The notes: generated from the letters alone by a model not told the origin. A stretch of 5,121 nucleotides of DNA from Bacteroidota bacterium (GCA_025356715.1 JANXRU010000123.1:1-5121), one strand, 5' to 3'. Positions 1 to 5,121 are shown, counted from the first letter of the stretch. Numbers and translations are program-made.

Positions 1-338
1 GAATGATTATGCCTTCCTTACTTAATCGCCTAACACCACAGCAAATAAAAAAAATGGTATTAACAGGCAAAAGTTATGCGTCCCAAACAGCTATGGAATG
101 GGGAATTGCAGATGAAGTAGTCATTAATGAAAACATTGAAGTTACTTTAAATCATGTAGTAAGTAGTATGAAGTCTTGTAAACAGGGCTCTGTTGCAGAC
201 ATCAAGAAAATGTTGTATACATCACAAATTGATAAAGATGATTTAGCACAATTGGGAATGACTATTTTATCGGCTAAATTAAATGAACCAGATACAAAAG
301 AACGCTTGCAAGATCTGGCCGACTTTATGGAGGATTAG
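1..338 (+). CDS. Crotonase-fold enoyl-CoA hydratase/isomerase family protein, C-terminal part (5' end outside window)
   Basis: The frame is open from the left edge to a TAG at 336-338 and gives about 111 residues. The segment LTGKSYASQTAMEWGIADEVV (residues 20-40, counted from the ATG at 3) matches the family pattern LTG-x-x-x-x-A-x-x-A-x-x-x-G-x-(V/A)-x-x-V-V, which lies in the C-terminal third of crotonases. It is followed by a helical tail ending in a family-like RLQDLADFMED. The N-terminal spiral core, with the oxyanion-hole residues and acyl-CoA site, is missing, so the ATG at 3 is almost certainly an internal methionine and the gene is cut by the window edge. Known for the family: hydration, isomerisation or related chemistry on acyl-CoA thioesters in the cytoplasm. 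The exact substrate cannot be told from this end; a fatty-acid or branched-chain amino-acid degradation role is only a guess. Confidence 0.82.
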   Translation, partial: MIMPSLLNRLTPQQIKKMVLTGKSYASQTAMEWGIADEVVINENIEVTLNHVVSSMKSCKQGSVADIKKMLYTSQIDKDDLAQLGMTILSAKLNEPDTKERLQDLADFMED

Positions 339-346
339 AGCCTAAT

Positions 347-362
347 CCGTTAATTGAAACGG
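347..362 (+). terminator. Weak hairpin after the crotonase gene, possible terminator
   Basis: Arms CCGTT (347-351) and AACGG (358-362) can form a 5-bp stem with a 6-base loop. A T-rich stretch follows (TTAATGTTTTGTTTT), 8 bases after the crotonase stop. The stem is short and the T-tract is interrupted, so this is only a candidate. Position is its best support. Confidence 0.25.
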
Positions 363-430
363 TTAATGTTTTGTTTTACTTGCTCATTTTTAGTATTATT
401 ACATTGTAAAGTAATTGTTAAGTCTATTTT

Positions 431-1177
431 TTGTTGCATCCTTTAACTACAATATTGTCCCAATTTGCACCTACTTCTCTAGAAGAAATGGACAGTGTAA
501 AATTAATGGATAGAACCGACACCAAATTCACCTTCAACATTTCTCAACTGGAACAAATATTAAACGATGTAAAGGATGATTACAAAGTGTTGGAAGTTGA
601 AGGGAAATCCATCAGTCGTTACAAAACCCTTTACTTTGATACTGAAACACTAGATCTGTATTTACGCCATCACAGTGGGCAATTGAACCGCTACAAAATT
701 AGGCATCGAACGTATGTAGAAAGTAACTTAGGTTATTTAGAAGTAAAATTTAAAAACAACAAAGGACGTACGATTAAAAACAGAATTAAGGATTTAGAAG
801 TACCTAAAAATTGGTCGGGGAAAAACCAAGTGTTTTTAAATAATATGCTTCCTTTTGAGCCAAGCGTGCTTGTTCCAACAATATGGGTTAATTACAGTCG
901 CTTAACGTTAGTTAATAAAACAAGTGCAGAGCGCTTAACCATTGATTTGGATTTAGAATTTGTGAAAGATGGAAAAACCGTCAATTTATCTAACTTAGTA
1001 ATTGCCGAAGTAAAACAAGAAAAGCGAAAAGCATCACCGATATTAGCTGTATTAAAAAAATACCACATACGCGAAGGCTCTATTAGTAAGTATTGCATGG
1101 GTATAGCGATGACAACCGATAACATTAAAAAAAATAATTTCAAACAAAAGTTACTTAACCTTAAACATATCCTTTAA
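431..1177 (+). CDS. VTC domain (polyphosphate polymerase-like) protein
   Basis: This 248-residue protein has the motif series of the VTC catalytic domain, a CYTH/triphosphate-tunnel fold that in yeast Vtc4 makes polyphosphate from ATP. In order: R28-D-T-K32 on the first strand; YFDT at 68-71; Y88-K-I-R91-x-R93; LEVKFK at 103-108 followed by KGRTIK; Y155-S-R157; RLTIDLDL at 168-175; E193-V-K195; and S219-K220-Y221. These are the charged residues expected to line the tunnel and bind phosphates and metal, so the active site looks intact. There is no TM segment or SPX domain, so it is probably a cytoplasmic-face enzyme anchored by its partner. The DUF4956 membrane protein starts 3 bases after its stop, indicating one operon. 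The start is TTG at 431 (or TTG at 434), because no ATG lies upstream before the in-frame stop at 419-421. The first ATG, at 488, would drop the SLEEM segment, which I recall (unchecked) as conserved in relatives. Polyphosphate synthesis here is inferred from family membership. Confidence 0.85.
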   Translation: MLHPLTTILSQFAPTSLEEMDSVKLMDRTDTKFTFNISQLEQILNDVKDDYKVLEVEGKSISRYKTLYFDTETLDLYLRHHSGQLNRYKIRHRTYVESNLGYLEVKFKNNKGRTIKNRIKDLEVPKNWSGKNQVFLNNMLPFEPSVLVPTIWVNYSRLTLVNKTSAERLTIDLDLEFVKDGKTVNLSNLVIAEVKQEKRKASPILAVLKKYHIREGSISKYCMGIAMTTDNIKKNNFKQKLLNLKHIL

Positions 1178-1180
1178 ACT

Positions 1181-1828
1181 ATGACACTTTTACAAATAAC
1201 AGCAGACGCAGAAGTAGTAACATCAGGGCTTGACGCCGTTCTTAAAATGGGATCTAAAATTACATGGCGATTATTAATTGACATTGTAACCGTTATTATT
1301 CTGATTCGTTTTATTTATTTTCCCATATATAAACACCGCGATTTATTTTTCACGTTCTTTATTTTCAACTTAGTGATTTTTCTAATATCATTTTTGTTAA
1401 ATAAAGTAGAACTCTCCATGGGTGCTGCTTTTGGCTTGTTTGCTGTGTTTAGTATGCTGAGGTATAAAACGGAAGAAATTGCCATTAAGGACATGACCTA
1501 TTTGTTTTTGACAATCGCGATAGGATTGGTTTCAGCTGTAATTAAAGTTAAAAACGCGGACGACTTTAATGAAAACCTGTTTTTAATTTTTGTTAATGGC
1601 CTCGTTTTAATAATTACATACTTACTGGAGAGTTCGTTGTTAATGAAAAAAGAAACGATGAAACAATTAACCTACGAGAATATTGAAAACATTAAACCAG
1701 AAAGAAGAGAAGAATTATTAGCTGACTTGAAAGTAAGAACTGGTATTGATATTCATCGCTTTTCTATTCATAAAATTGATTTCTTAAAAGACTCGGCGGT
1801 GATTAAAATTTATTACTACGAAAAATAA
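1181..1828 (+). CDS. DUF4956 family membrane protein, partner of the VTC protein
   Basis: This 215-residue protein has about five hydrophobic segments: residues 32-48, 54-73, 80-94, 105-122 and 131-150. The stretch from G81 to T98 (GAAFGLFAVFSMLRYKTE) is the recognisable DUF4956 signature, with its small-residue, aromatic-rich helix ending in LRY-x-T. A soluble C-terminal domain of about 65 residues follows. It begins with a charged helix (ERREELLADLKVRTG) and continues as alternating beta-like stretches (IDIHRFSIHKIDF, AVIKIYYYEK), and it probably faces the cytoplasm. The ATG lies 3 bases after the VTC stop, so the two are very likely co-transcribed and co-translated. DUF4956 genes are known to sit beside VTC-domain genes in many bacteria. 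The obvious inference is a membrane anchor or channel for a VTC-type polymerase, echoing the membrane part of yeast VTC, but no biochemical role is shown by the sequence. It ends 10 bases from the convergent cdsA with no clear terminator between. Confidence 0.85.
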   Translation: MTLLQITADAEVVTSGLDAVLKMGSKITWRLLIDIVTVIILIRFIYFPIYKHRDLFFTFFIFNLVIFLISFLLNKVELSMGAAFGLFAVFSMLRYKTEEIAIKDMTYLFLTIAIGLVSAVIKVKNADDFNENLFLIFVNGLVLIITYLLESSLLMKKETMKQLTYENIENIKPERREELLADLKVRTGIDIHRFSIHKIDFLKDSAVIKIYYYEK

Positions 1829-1838
1829 TTGGTTAAAG

Positions 1839-2699
1839 CTACTTCACAAACAACTCTAAATACGCATAAATAAAGGGAGACACGAACAAGAGGCTATCAA
1901 AGCGATCTAAAATGCCGCCATGGCCTGGCATAATTTTACCTGAATCTTTTACGCCTGCCTGACGCTTTAGCATCGATTCAACTAAGTCGCCAATAGTGCC
2001 AAATACACATACAAGTATTGCTATGGATAGCCAATGTATGAAGGCCAATTCCGGATACCATAAGGACATAATATAAGAACAGCCCATAGTTAAAACAGTT
2101 GCGCCAATAGTACCTTCCCATGTTTTACCTGGCGATATTCTCTCAAATAGTTTGTGTTTACCAATAAAGCTACCAACCATATAAGCTCCAACATCGCTAA
2201 TCCAAATCAATAAAATAATACCAAGAACATAGTGTGCATTATAGTTAGAAAAATGAGGTGCTGTAGTTGAAGTATCCGAACAGGAAATGCTAAGTAATAG
2301 TGTAAAAGGAATTACAGCATAAGCAACGCCGCTAATGGTGTAGGCTAAGTTAAGAACCGTATTCGGTTTGTTGTCAAATAGAGCCACTATAAATATGGTA
2401 AATAACGAAACAAAACAGATGGCTATCATTTTTGAATGTGGAATGATGATAGAATATTCAGAATTGGAAATAATAGCCTGACAAAAAATGAGTGCTCCTG
2501 AAATTAAACCAATTATTTTATAAGGCTTTGCTCCTAGTTTTTCAGCTAATTGATAAAACTCATATAATCCCCATACGGATACTACTAGAAATAAAGCACT
2601 AAACGAGAAGTAATTTAAGTTAATACAAGTCAATAAAACAGCAACAAAAACAGCTGCAGTAAGGGTGCGTGTTGTAAAGGTTTTAATATTTAGTGCCAT
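1839..2699 (-). CDS. cdsA: Phosphatidate cytidylyltransferase (CDP-diacylglycerol synthase)
   Basis: The enzyme makes CDP-diacylglycerol and pyrophosphate from CTP and phosphatidic acid in the inner membrane, the branch point to phosphatidylethanolamine and anionic phospholipids. The C-terminus carries the full family signature at residues 242-268: S242-x-L-K245-R246-x4-K251-D252-x-G-x-x-x-P258-G-H260-G261-G262-x-x-D265-R266-x-D268, including the metal-binding aspartates. A second conserved block at 167-199 (ISDVGAYMVG, then SPGKTWEGTIG) is also present. At 286 residues it has the normal length, with about eight or nine hydrophobic segments. The N-terminal one starts near residue 13 after a short basic stretch (K6, R11). 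A polar, Ser/Thr-rich loop at 138-156 separates two TM segments. The ATG at 2699 is the only sensible start, as no other start codon precedes the first TM segment. The codon directly follows the U-tract of a strong hairpin (2700-2730), which may limit or regulate expression. The upstream gene on the same strand is the 115-residue unknown. Confidence 0.95.
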   Translation of the reverse strand: MALNIKTFTTRTLTAAVFVAVLLTCINLNYFSFSALFLVVSVWGLYEFYQLAEKLGAKPYKIIGLISGALIFCQAIISNSEYSIIIPHSKMIAICFVSLFTIFIVALFDNKPNTVLNLAYTISGVAYAVIPFTLLLSISCSDTSTTAPHFSNYNAHYVLGIILLIWISDVGAYMVGSFIGKHKLFERISPGKTWEGTIGATVLTMGCSYIMSLWYPELAFIHWLSIAILVCVFGTIGDLVESMLKRQAGVKDSGKIMPGHGGILDRFDSLLFVSPFIYAYLELFVK

Positions 2700-2730
2700 A
2701 AAAAAATCCCTCTCGTTTTGGGAGAGGGAT
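2700..2730 (-). terminator. Intrinsic terminator-like hairpin ending at the cdsA start codon
   Basis: On the minus strand a perfect 9-bp stem (ATCCCTCTC pairing with GAGAGGGAT, plus-strand arms at 2722-2730 and 2706-2714) with a 7-base loop is followed by six T (2705-2700). The ATG of cdsA comes next with no gap. It lies 16 bases after the stop of the 115-residue gene, so it has the form and position of that gene's terminator. The plus strand has no T-tract after the stem, so it would work only leftward. The 3' arm contains GAGAGGG, purine-rich and 8 bases from the ATG, so the same hairpin could also hide a ribosome-binding region. Attenuation of cdsA is therefore possible but not shown. Confidence 0.8.
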
Positions 2731-2746
2731 AAATATTAAGTTTTGA

Positions 2747-3094
2747 TTATTCAGTTATTTTAATCGCTTCATAGCATCTAACTTCGCCTGCTGTACCAAG
2801 GTACTCTGCATCAATAGAAACTAGACCTATTTTTTTTGATTGTTCTTTACTTAAGGGCTTAGAGGGAGTCCAAGTATCTTCAGTCATTTTTAATTCAATA
2901 TTTTTATTTAATAAAACTTGGTTTAATTGTTTTTGGGTTAAAAACAAACACCCTTCTACTTCTTCTTCTTCAGCAGCAATCAAAATTGTGCTGATGACTT
3001 TTAATTTAGGAACATCTGGTTTGTATGTAAACTCTAAACCATCTTGAGTGTTTTGTTCAATAAATTTTATTTCTAATAAATGAATATCTGCCAT
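2747..3094 (-). CDS. Hypothetical protein, 115 residues
   Basis: I do not recognise this family. The protein is soluble, with no signal peptide or TM segment. It reads as alternating beta-like stretches (IHLLEIKFIEQ at 4-14, LKVISTILIA at 31-40, GLVSIDAEYLG at 90-100, EVRCYEAIKITE at 104-115). An acidic turn, EEEEVEG, sits at 42-48, and a helical, Gln/Asn-rich segment at about 52-68. Two cysteines (C49, C107) show no metal-site pattern. The ATG at 3094 fits: the coding pattern starts at once (MADIHLLEIKF), and a near-consensus Bacteroidota -7 box lies about 50 bases upstream. It precedes cdsA on the same strand, but the strong hairpin between them suggests it is mostly its own transcript, so a lipid-related role should not be inferred from position alone. 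The length, clean frame and ordinary codon use argue that it is a real gene. Confidence 0.75.
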   Translation of the reverse strand: MADIHLLEIKFIEQNTQDGLEFTYKPDVPKLKVISTILIAAEEEEVEGCLFLTQKQLNQVLLNKNIELKMTEDTWTPSKPLSKEQSKKIGLVSIDAEYLGTAGEVRCYEAIKITE

Positions 3095-3146
3095 AGTAAA
3101 TGAGTTGTTTATAAAAGCACAATTTTAAGGATTTAAAACCTCTTAT

Positions 3147-3174
3147 CAAATTAATTGACTTGATTTATTTTCAA
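3147..3174 (-). promoter_or_regulatory. Possible promoter of the 115-residue gene
   Basis: Read leftward, TTAATTTG (plus-strand 3147-3154) differs by one base from the Bacteroidota -7 box TAnnTTTG. A TTG (plus-strand CAA at 3172-3174) lies 17 bases upstream, as expected for the -33 element. It is 52 bases from the ATG at 3094. The match is imperfect and the region is AT-rich, so chance is possible. Confidence 0.35.
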
Positions 3175-3280
3175 ACTTTGTAATAAGAAATGTTAATAAA
3201 TGCAACAAAAAACAACCGTTAACGTGATTATTAGTCATTTTTGCGGTAAAATAATCGTTTTATGATTAAAAGCTGGTTAT

Positions 3281-3313
3281 TTGGAGGATTTGTAGGTTAT
3301 AATTTTATTTTTG
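3281..3313 (+). promoter_or_regulatory. Candidate promoter of the MBL-fold hydrolase gene
   Basis: TATTTTTG at 3306-3313 is an exact match to the Bacteroidota -7 consensus TAnnTTTG. A TTG at 3281-3283 (TTTG from 3280) lies 22 bases upstream, within the accepted spacing. Transcription would begin near 3320 and give a leader of about 40 bases, A-rich before the ATG, as is common where Shine-Dalgarno pairing is weak. Confidence 0.55.
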
Positions 3314-3360
3314 AAATACCTAAATATTCCTTAACATTAAAAAATTAAATAAAAGAAATT

Positions 3361-4200
3361 ATGCAATTATATTCAATCAATACTGGGCATTTTAAATTAG
3401 ATGGTGGTGCCATGTTTGGTGTAGTGCCAAAATCAATTTGGCAGAAACTAAATCCTGCAGATGGTAATAATATGTGCAGTTGGGCAATGAGATGCTTGCT
3501 TATTCAGGATGGCAATCGTTTAATTTTGGTTGATAATGGTATGGGTAATAAACAAGATGATAAATTTTTTGGGTATTACTATTTACACGGGAATGATACA
3601 TTGGATTTATCGCTTGCTAAGCATGGTTTTCATAAAGATGACATAACGGATGTATTTTTAACACACTTACATTTTGATCATTGTGGAGGAAGTATCGCCT
3701 ATAATTCAGATAGAACTAAGCTTGAACCTGCATTTAAAAATGCTAAATACTGGTGTAATGAAAAGCATTGGGAATGGGCCGTGAATCCTAATCCAAGGGA
3801 AAAAGCGAGTTTTTTGAAAGACAATATTTTACCTATCAAAGAAAGTGGACACTTAAATTATTTTGATACGTCTAAAAATTTTATGCCTGATTTCGCTATG
3901 TTTGAAGCAAATGGTCATACTGAAGCTATGATGTTGCCTTTAATAAAGTATAAAAATACTACCATTGCTTTTATGGCAGACCTTATTCCATCGATTGGCC
4001 ATATACCCATGCCCTACGTGATGGCTTATGATACACGGCCATTAAACACAATGAAGGAGAAAGAATATATTCTAAATCAAGCGGCTCAGCATAATTGGAC
4101 TTTGTTTTTTGAACACGATCCTTTAGTAGAATGTTGCACCGTTCTTAATACGGAAAAAGGAATTAAATTGGATAAAACGTTTTCTTTAACGGAGTTGTAA
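3361..4200 (+). CDS. MBL-fold metallo-hydrolase
   Basis: This 279-residue cytoplasmic protein of the metallo-beta-lactamase superfamily has no signal peptide. The zinc motif T101-H102-L-H104-F-D106-H107-C-G-G is complete. Further ligands are present in the expected order: H186 in EANGHTE, D207 in MADL, and H252 in FFEHDP. A dinuclear site is therefore likely. The strand RLILVDNGMGNK at 53-64 is the usual second-strand block before the motif. The overall arrangement, with a single HxHxDH, a GHT loop, a bridging Asp and a late His, resembles the AHL-lactonase-like branch of hydrolases. It lacks features of RNase Z, glyoxalase II or the beta-lactamases that I could name. The substrate is unknown; a lactone, ester or phosphoester cannot be decided. 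The start is ATG 3361, because the protein begins directly with the first beta strand (MQLYSINTGHFKLDGG). Its stop is one base from the convergent one-TM gene, with no terminator visible in the gap. Confidence 0.9.
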   Translation: MQLYSINTGHFKLDGGAMFGVVPKSIWQKLNPADGNNMCSWAMRCLLIQDGNRLILVDNGMGNKQDDKFFGYYYLHGNDTLDLSLAKHGFHKDDITDVFLTHLHFDHCGGSIAYNSDRTKLEPAFKNAKYWCNEKHWEWAVNPNPREKASFLKDNILPIKESGHLNYFDTSKNFMPDFAMFEANGHTEAMMLPLIKYKNTTIAFMADLIPSIGHIPMPYVMAYDTRPLNTMKEKEYILNQAAQHNWTLFFEHDPLVECCTVLNTEKGIKLDKTFSLTEL

Positions 4201-4201
4201 T

Positions 4202-4612
4202 TTATTTTACTGGCTCTGCTTTATCAATAAAATAAGGTGTTTCCGATTGCCAAAAAAAATGTTTGATAACCTCTTTATAATGTAATCGAATTTGTTTTCC
4301 TTCGGAACGTGTAATTGTATTATAAATTGCTGTATCATTTTTTTGGATAGAAAAATTCCAAACATTTTTAACCATTAAAGTACCATCTCCTTGCGAAAAA
4401 CCACCTAAATTAAGTTCTCCTTCGTAAGTTTTAAAAAGGTATCCTTTTTGGGAAACCTTAATAACAACACCTGTTCTCGAACCATTACTATATGTTAACC
4501 CACAAATTAAGATATATGCTACAAACACTAAAATGACAGTCAGTAAGAATATGAAAATTCGTTTTGGCCATTTATTTTTTTGAACGGTAGTTGTAGTTGA
4601 GTTCGTTTCCAT
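4202..4612 (-). CDS. Conserved single-TM membrane protein, 136 residues
   Basis: A short, polar, Thr-rich N-terminus with basic residues (KNKWPKR, 12-18) precedes one strong hydrophobic helix at residues 19-38. A beta-rich domain of about 95 residues follows, probably on the outer side of the inner membrane. The block YSNGSRTGVVIKVSQKG followed by YLFKTYEGELNLGG (41-71) marks a small protein family that I recall from Bacteroidota genomes, often labelled hypothetical or, misleadingly, 6-phosphogluconate dehydrogenase. It has no Rossmann fold or catalytic residues of that enzyme. Later features are V84-W-N-F and LHYKEV at 110-115. Its ATG overlaps the stop of the upstream 81-residue gene by one base (TAATG), which implies translational coupling and a shared transcript. 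The function is unknown. It converges on the MBL hydrolase gene with one base between stops. Confidence 0.8.
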   Translation of the reverse strand: METNSTTTTVQKNKWPKRIFIFLLTVILVFVAYILICGLTYSNGSRTGVVIKVSQKGYLFKTYEGELNLGGFSQGDGTLMVKNVWNFSIQKNDTAIYNTITRSEGKQIRLHYKEVIKHFFWQSETPYFIDKAEPVK

Positions 4613-4857
4613 TATGTATTTATTTGGTGTGTGGTATTAAGTTGATACTCGTATTCCTCAGCAGTAGATAATTCGCAGGTATGCCCTATGTCGTTTAATA
4701 AATCAAACATAAAATTACGATCAGGCAAAATAGTCGCTTTATGCGGAGTTATTATTAATTTTTTGCCAATAAAAGAAAGTTCTTCAAATTCATTTGCGCT
4801 AATGAGTTTAAAAAAGTGCTTATTGTTTTTATATTTCCTATATACTGGAAATTCCAT
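4612..4857 (-). CDS. Conserved hypothetical protein, 81 residues, coupled to the one-TM gene
   Basis: This small soluble protein begins MEFPVYRKYKNNKHFFKL. The ATG at 4857 is preferred over an in-frame TTG at 4866, because MxFPxYRKY is the typical beginning of similar short Bacteroidota proteins as I recall them, and TTG would add only three residues. It contains an aromatic and basic first strand, then NEFEELSFIGKK (22-33), then ILPDRNFMFDLLND (43-56), and an acidic end AEEYEY (66-71). No TM segment, signal peptide or cofactor motif is visible. The stop TAA shares a base with the ATG of the downstream membrane protein, so both are probably made in a fixed ratio. The function is unknown. The order (small soluble protein, then single-TM protein) suggests a shared envelope-side task, but that is inference. 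Confidence 0.75.
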   Translation of the reverse strand: MEFPVYRKYKNNKHFFKLISANEFEELSFIGKKLIITPHKATILPDRNFMFDLLNDIGHTCELSTAEEYEYQLNTTHQINT

Positions 4858-4993
4858 ATTAATCAATGATAATTTTGTAGGATAAAGATAGTAAAAGCAA
4901 ATAGGTTGTTAGGGATGAATTTCAGTACATTTTAGTAATAGTGTGTTGTTAATAAATTAAAGGATTCTTCATTTATTTAACATCTATTAAAGA

Positions 4994-5001
4994 TATTTTT
5001 G
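4994..5001 (+). promoter_or_regulatory. Candidate -7 promoter box of the lipoprotein gene
   Basis: TATTTTTG is an exact match to the Bacteroidota consensus TAnnTTTG. The -33 region has only TTTA near 4974-4977 instead of TTG, so that half is weak. A start of transcription near 5008 would leave out the ATG at 5003 and give a short leader to the ATG at 5021, which supports 5021 as the translation start. Confidence 0.5.
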
Positions 5002-5020
5002 CATGATAATCTCAACAGAA

Positions 5021-5121
5021 ATGAAAAAAATTTATTTACCAGCAGTCATTGCTTTAATTGCAATTAGCTCTTGTGTACCACAAAGACTATTAGAAGAATC
5101 TAAAGCTAAATTAGCACTTTG
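5021..5121 (+). CDS. Lipoprotein, N-terminal part (3' end outside window), possibly OmpA-family
   Basis: The 33 visible residues begin MKKIYLPAVIALIAISSCVPQ. This is a lipoprotein signal peptide: Lys-Lys, a hydrophobic core (residues 5-15), and a lipobox ISSC with the acylated cysteine at C18. The residues after it (V-P-Q, no Asp at +2) and the following charged helix RLLEESKAKLAL look like the start of a coiled-coil region. Many Bacteroidota outer-membrane lipoproteins with a C-terminal OmpA peptidoglycan-binding domain begin this way, but that domain is not in view, so the assignment is tentative. An in-frame ATG at 5003 would add six residues (MIISTE) and spoil the signal peptide, so ATG 5021 is chosen. 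The gene is divergent from the coupled small pair. Confidence 0.8.
   Translation, partial: MKKIYLPAVIALIAISSCVPQRLLEESKAKLAL

Larger units (their letters stand above)
3095..3360. other. Divergent intergenic region, 266 bases
   Basis: This very AT-rich stretch separates the 115-residue gene (leftward) from the hydrolase (rightward). It holds a candidate promoter for each direction. It also contains a perfect palindrome CGTTAACG at 3217-3224, and a 7-bp inverted repeat GATTATT (3226-3232) / AATAATC (3250-3256) with a 17-base spacer. These lie between the two promoter candidates and could bind a regulator, but nothing proves it. A 28-codon ORF (3262-3348) also lies here; it spans the rightward promoter and is probably not translated. 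I see no tRNA-like or riboswitch-like fold. Confidence 0.5.

Noticed and set aside
892..1143. Minus-strand ORF of 83 codons
   Set aside because: It lies wholly inside the VTC coding region, which has convincing catalytic motifs. The antisense translation has no recognisable family features.
1829..1838. Bidirectional terminator between DUF4956 and cdsA
   Set aside because: The gap is 10 bases and no stable hairpin with a T-tract is visible in or beside it.
3262..3348. 28-codon ORF beginning MIKSWLFGGFVGYNF
   Set aside because: It spans the better promoter candidate for the hydrolase, has no ribosome-binding support and ends 12 bases before that gene. It is best explained as chance, though a leader peptide from an upstream transcript cannot be ruled out.
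4202..4235. Inverted repeat TTATTTTA / TAAAATAA with an 18-base spacer at the convergent gene ends
   Set aside because: It is made only of A/T pairs, has a long loop and lies in the coding end of the one-TM gene. It is too weak to call a terminator.
4855..4866. TTG at 4866 as start of the 81-residue gene
   Set aside because: The ATG at 4857 gives the usual MEFPVYRKY beginning, and the TTG would add only three residues without support.
4864..4871. Minus-strand TATCATTG as a -7 promoter box for the small coupled pair
   Set aside because: It has one mismatch to consensus and lies only 6 bases from the ATG, so the transcript would start inside the gene.
4688..4885. Plus-strand ORF of 65 codons
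   Set aside because: It is the antisense shadow of the 81-residue gene, which has coupled spacing and conserved-looking motifs.

Overview
This AT-rich window looks chromosomal and most likely comes from a Bacteroidota bacterium, probably in or near the Flavobacteriales. Three things point there. Two places carry the Bacteroidota-type -7 promoter box TAnnTTTG. The genes lack ordinary Shine-Dalgarno sequences and have A/T-rich leaders instead. The gene families (VTC plus DUF4956 pair, the small one-TM protein with a GSRTG...GYLFKTYEGEL motif, and an M-K-K lipoprotein of OmpA-partner style) are typical of that phylum. I see no mobile element, CRISPR array, tRNA or rRNA.

Layout from left to right. 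The C-terminal part of a crotonase-fold (enoyl-CoA hydratase/isomerase) gene runs in from the left edge (1-338, +). Next is a tight two-gene operon (431-1828, +): a VTC-type polyphosphate-polymerase-like catalytic protein and a DUF4956 five-TM membrane protein. It converges, across only 10 bases, on cdsA (1839-2699, -), the CDP-diacylglycerol synthase of phospholipid synthesis. Upstream of cdsA on the same strand is a 115-residue protein of unknown function (2747-3094, -). A strong intrinsic-terminator-like hairpin lies between these two, and its U-tract ends exactly at the cdsA start codon. A 266-base divergent intergenic region (3095-3360) follows, then a metallo-beta-lactamase-fold hydrolase (3361-4200, +). 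That gene converges, one base apart, on a translationally coupled pair on the minus strand: an 81-residue soluble protein (4612-4857) followed by a 136-residue single-TM protein (4202-4612). Finally, a divergent intergenic region with a good promoter box leads into the start of a lipoprotein gene (5021 onward, +) that leaves the window.

The genes do not form one pathway. The strands alternate in small transcription units: the crotonase end (+), VTC/DUF4956 (+), the orphan gene and cdsA (-), the hydrolase (+), the small pair (-) and the lipoprotein (+). Several act at the envelope (cdsA, DUF4956, the one-TM protein and the lipoprotein). The most rewarding points are the VTC/DUF4956 pair, which appears without the CotH-type protein often found beside it, and the hairpin fused to the cdsA start. 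I found no convincing new multi-gene system; most of the window is ordinary chromosome with a few under-studied families.
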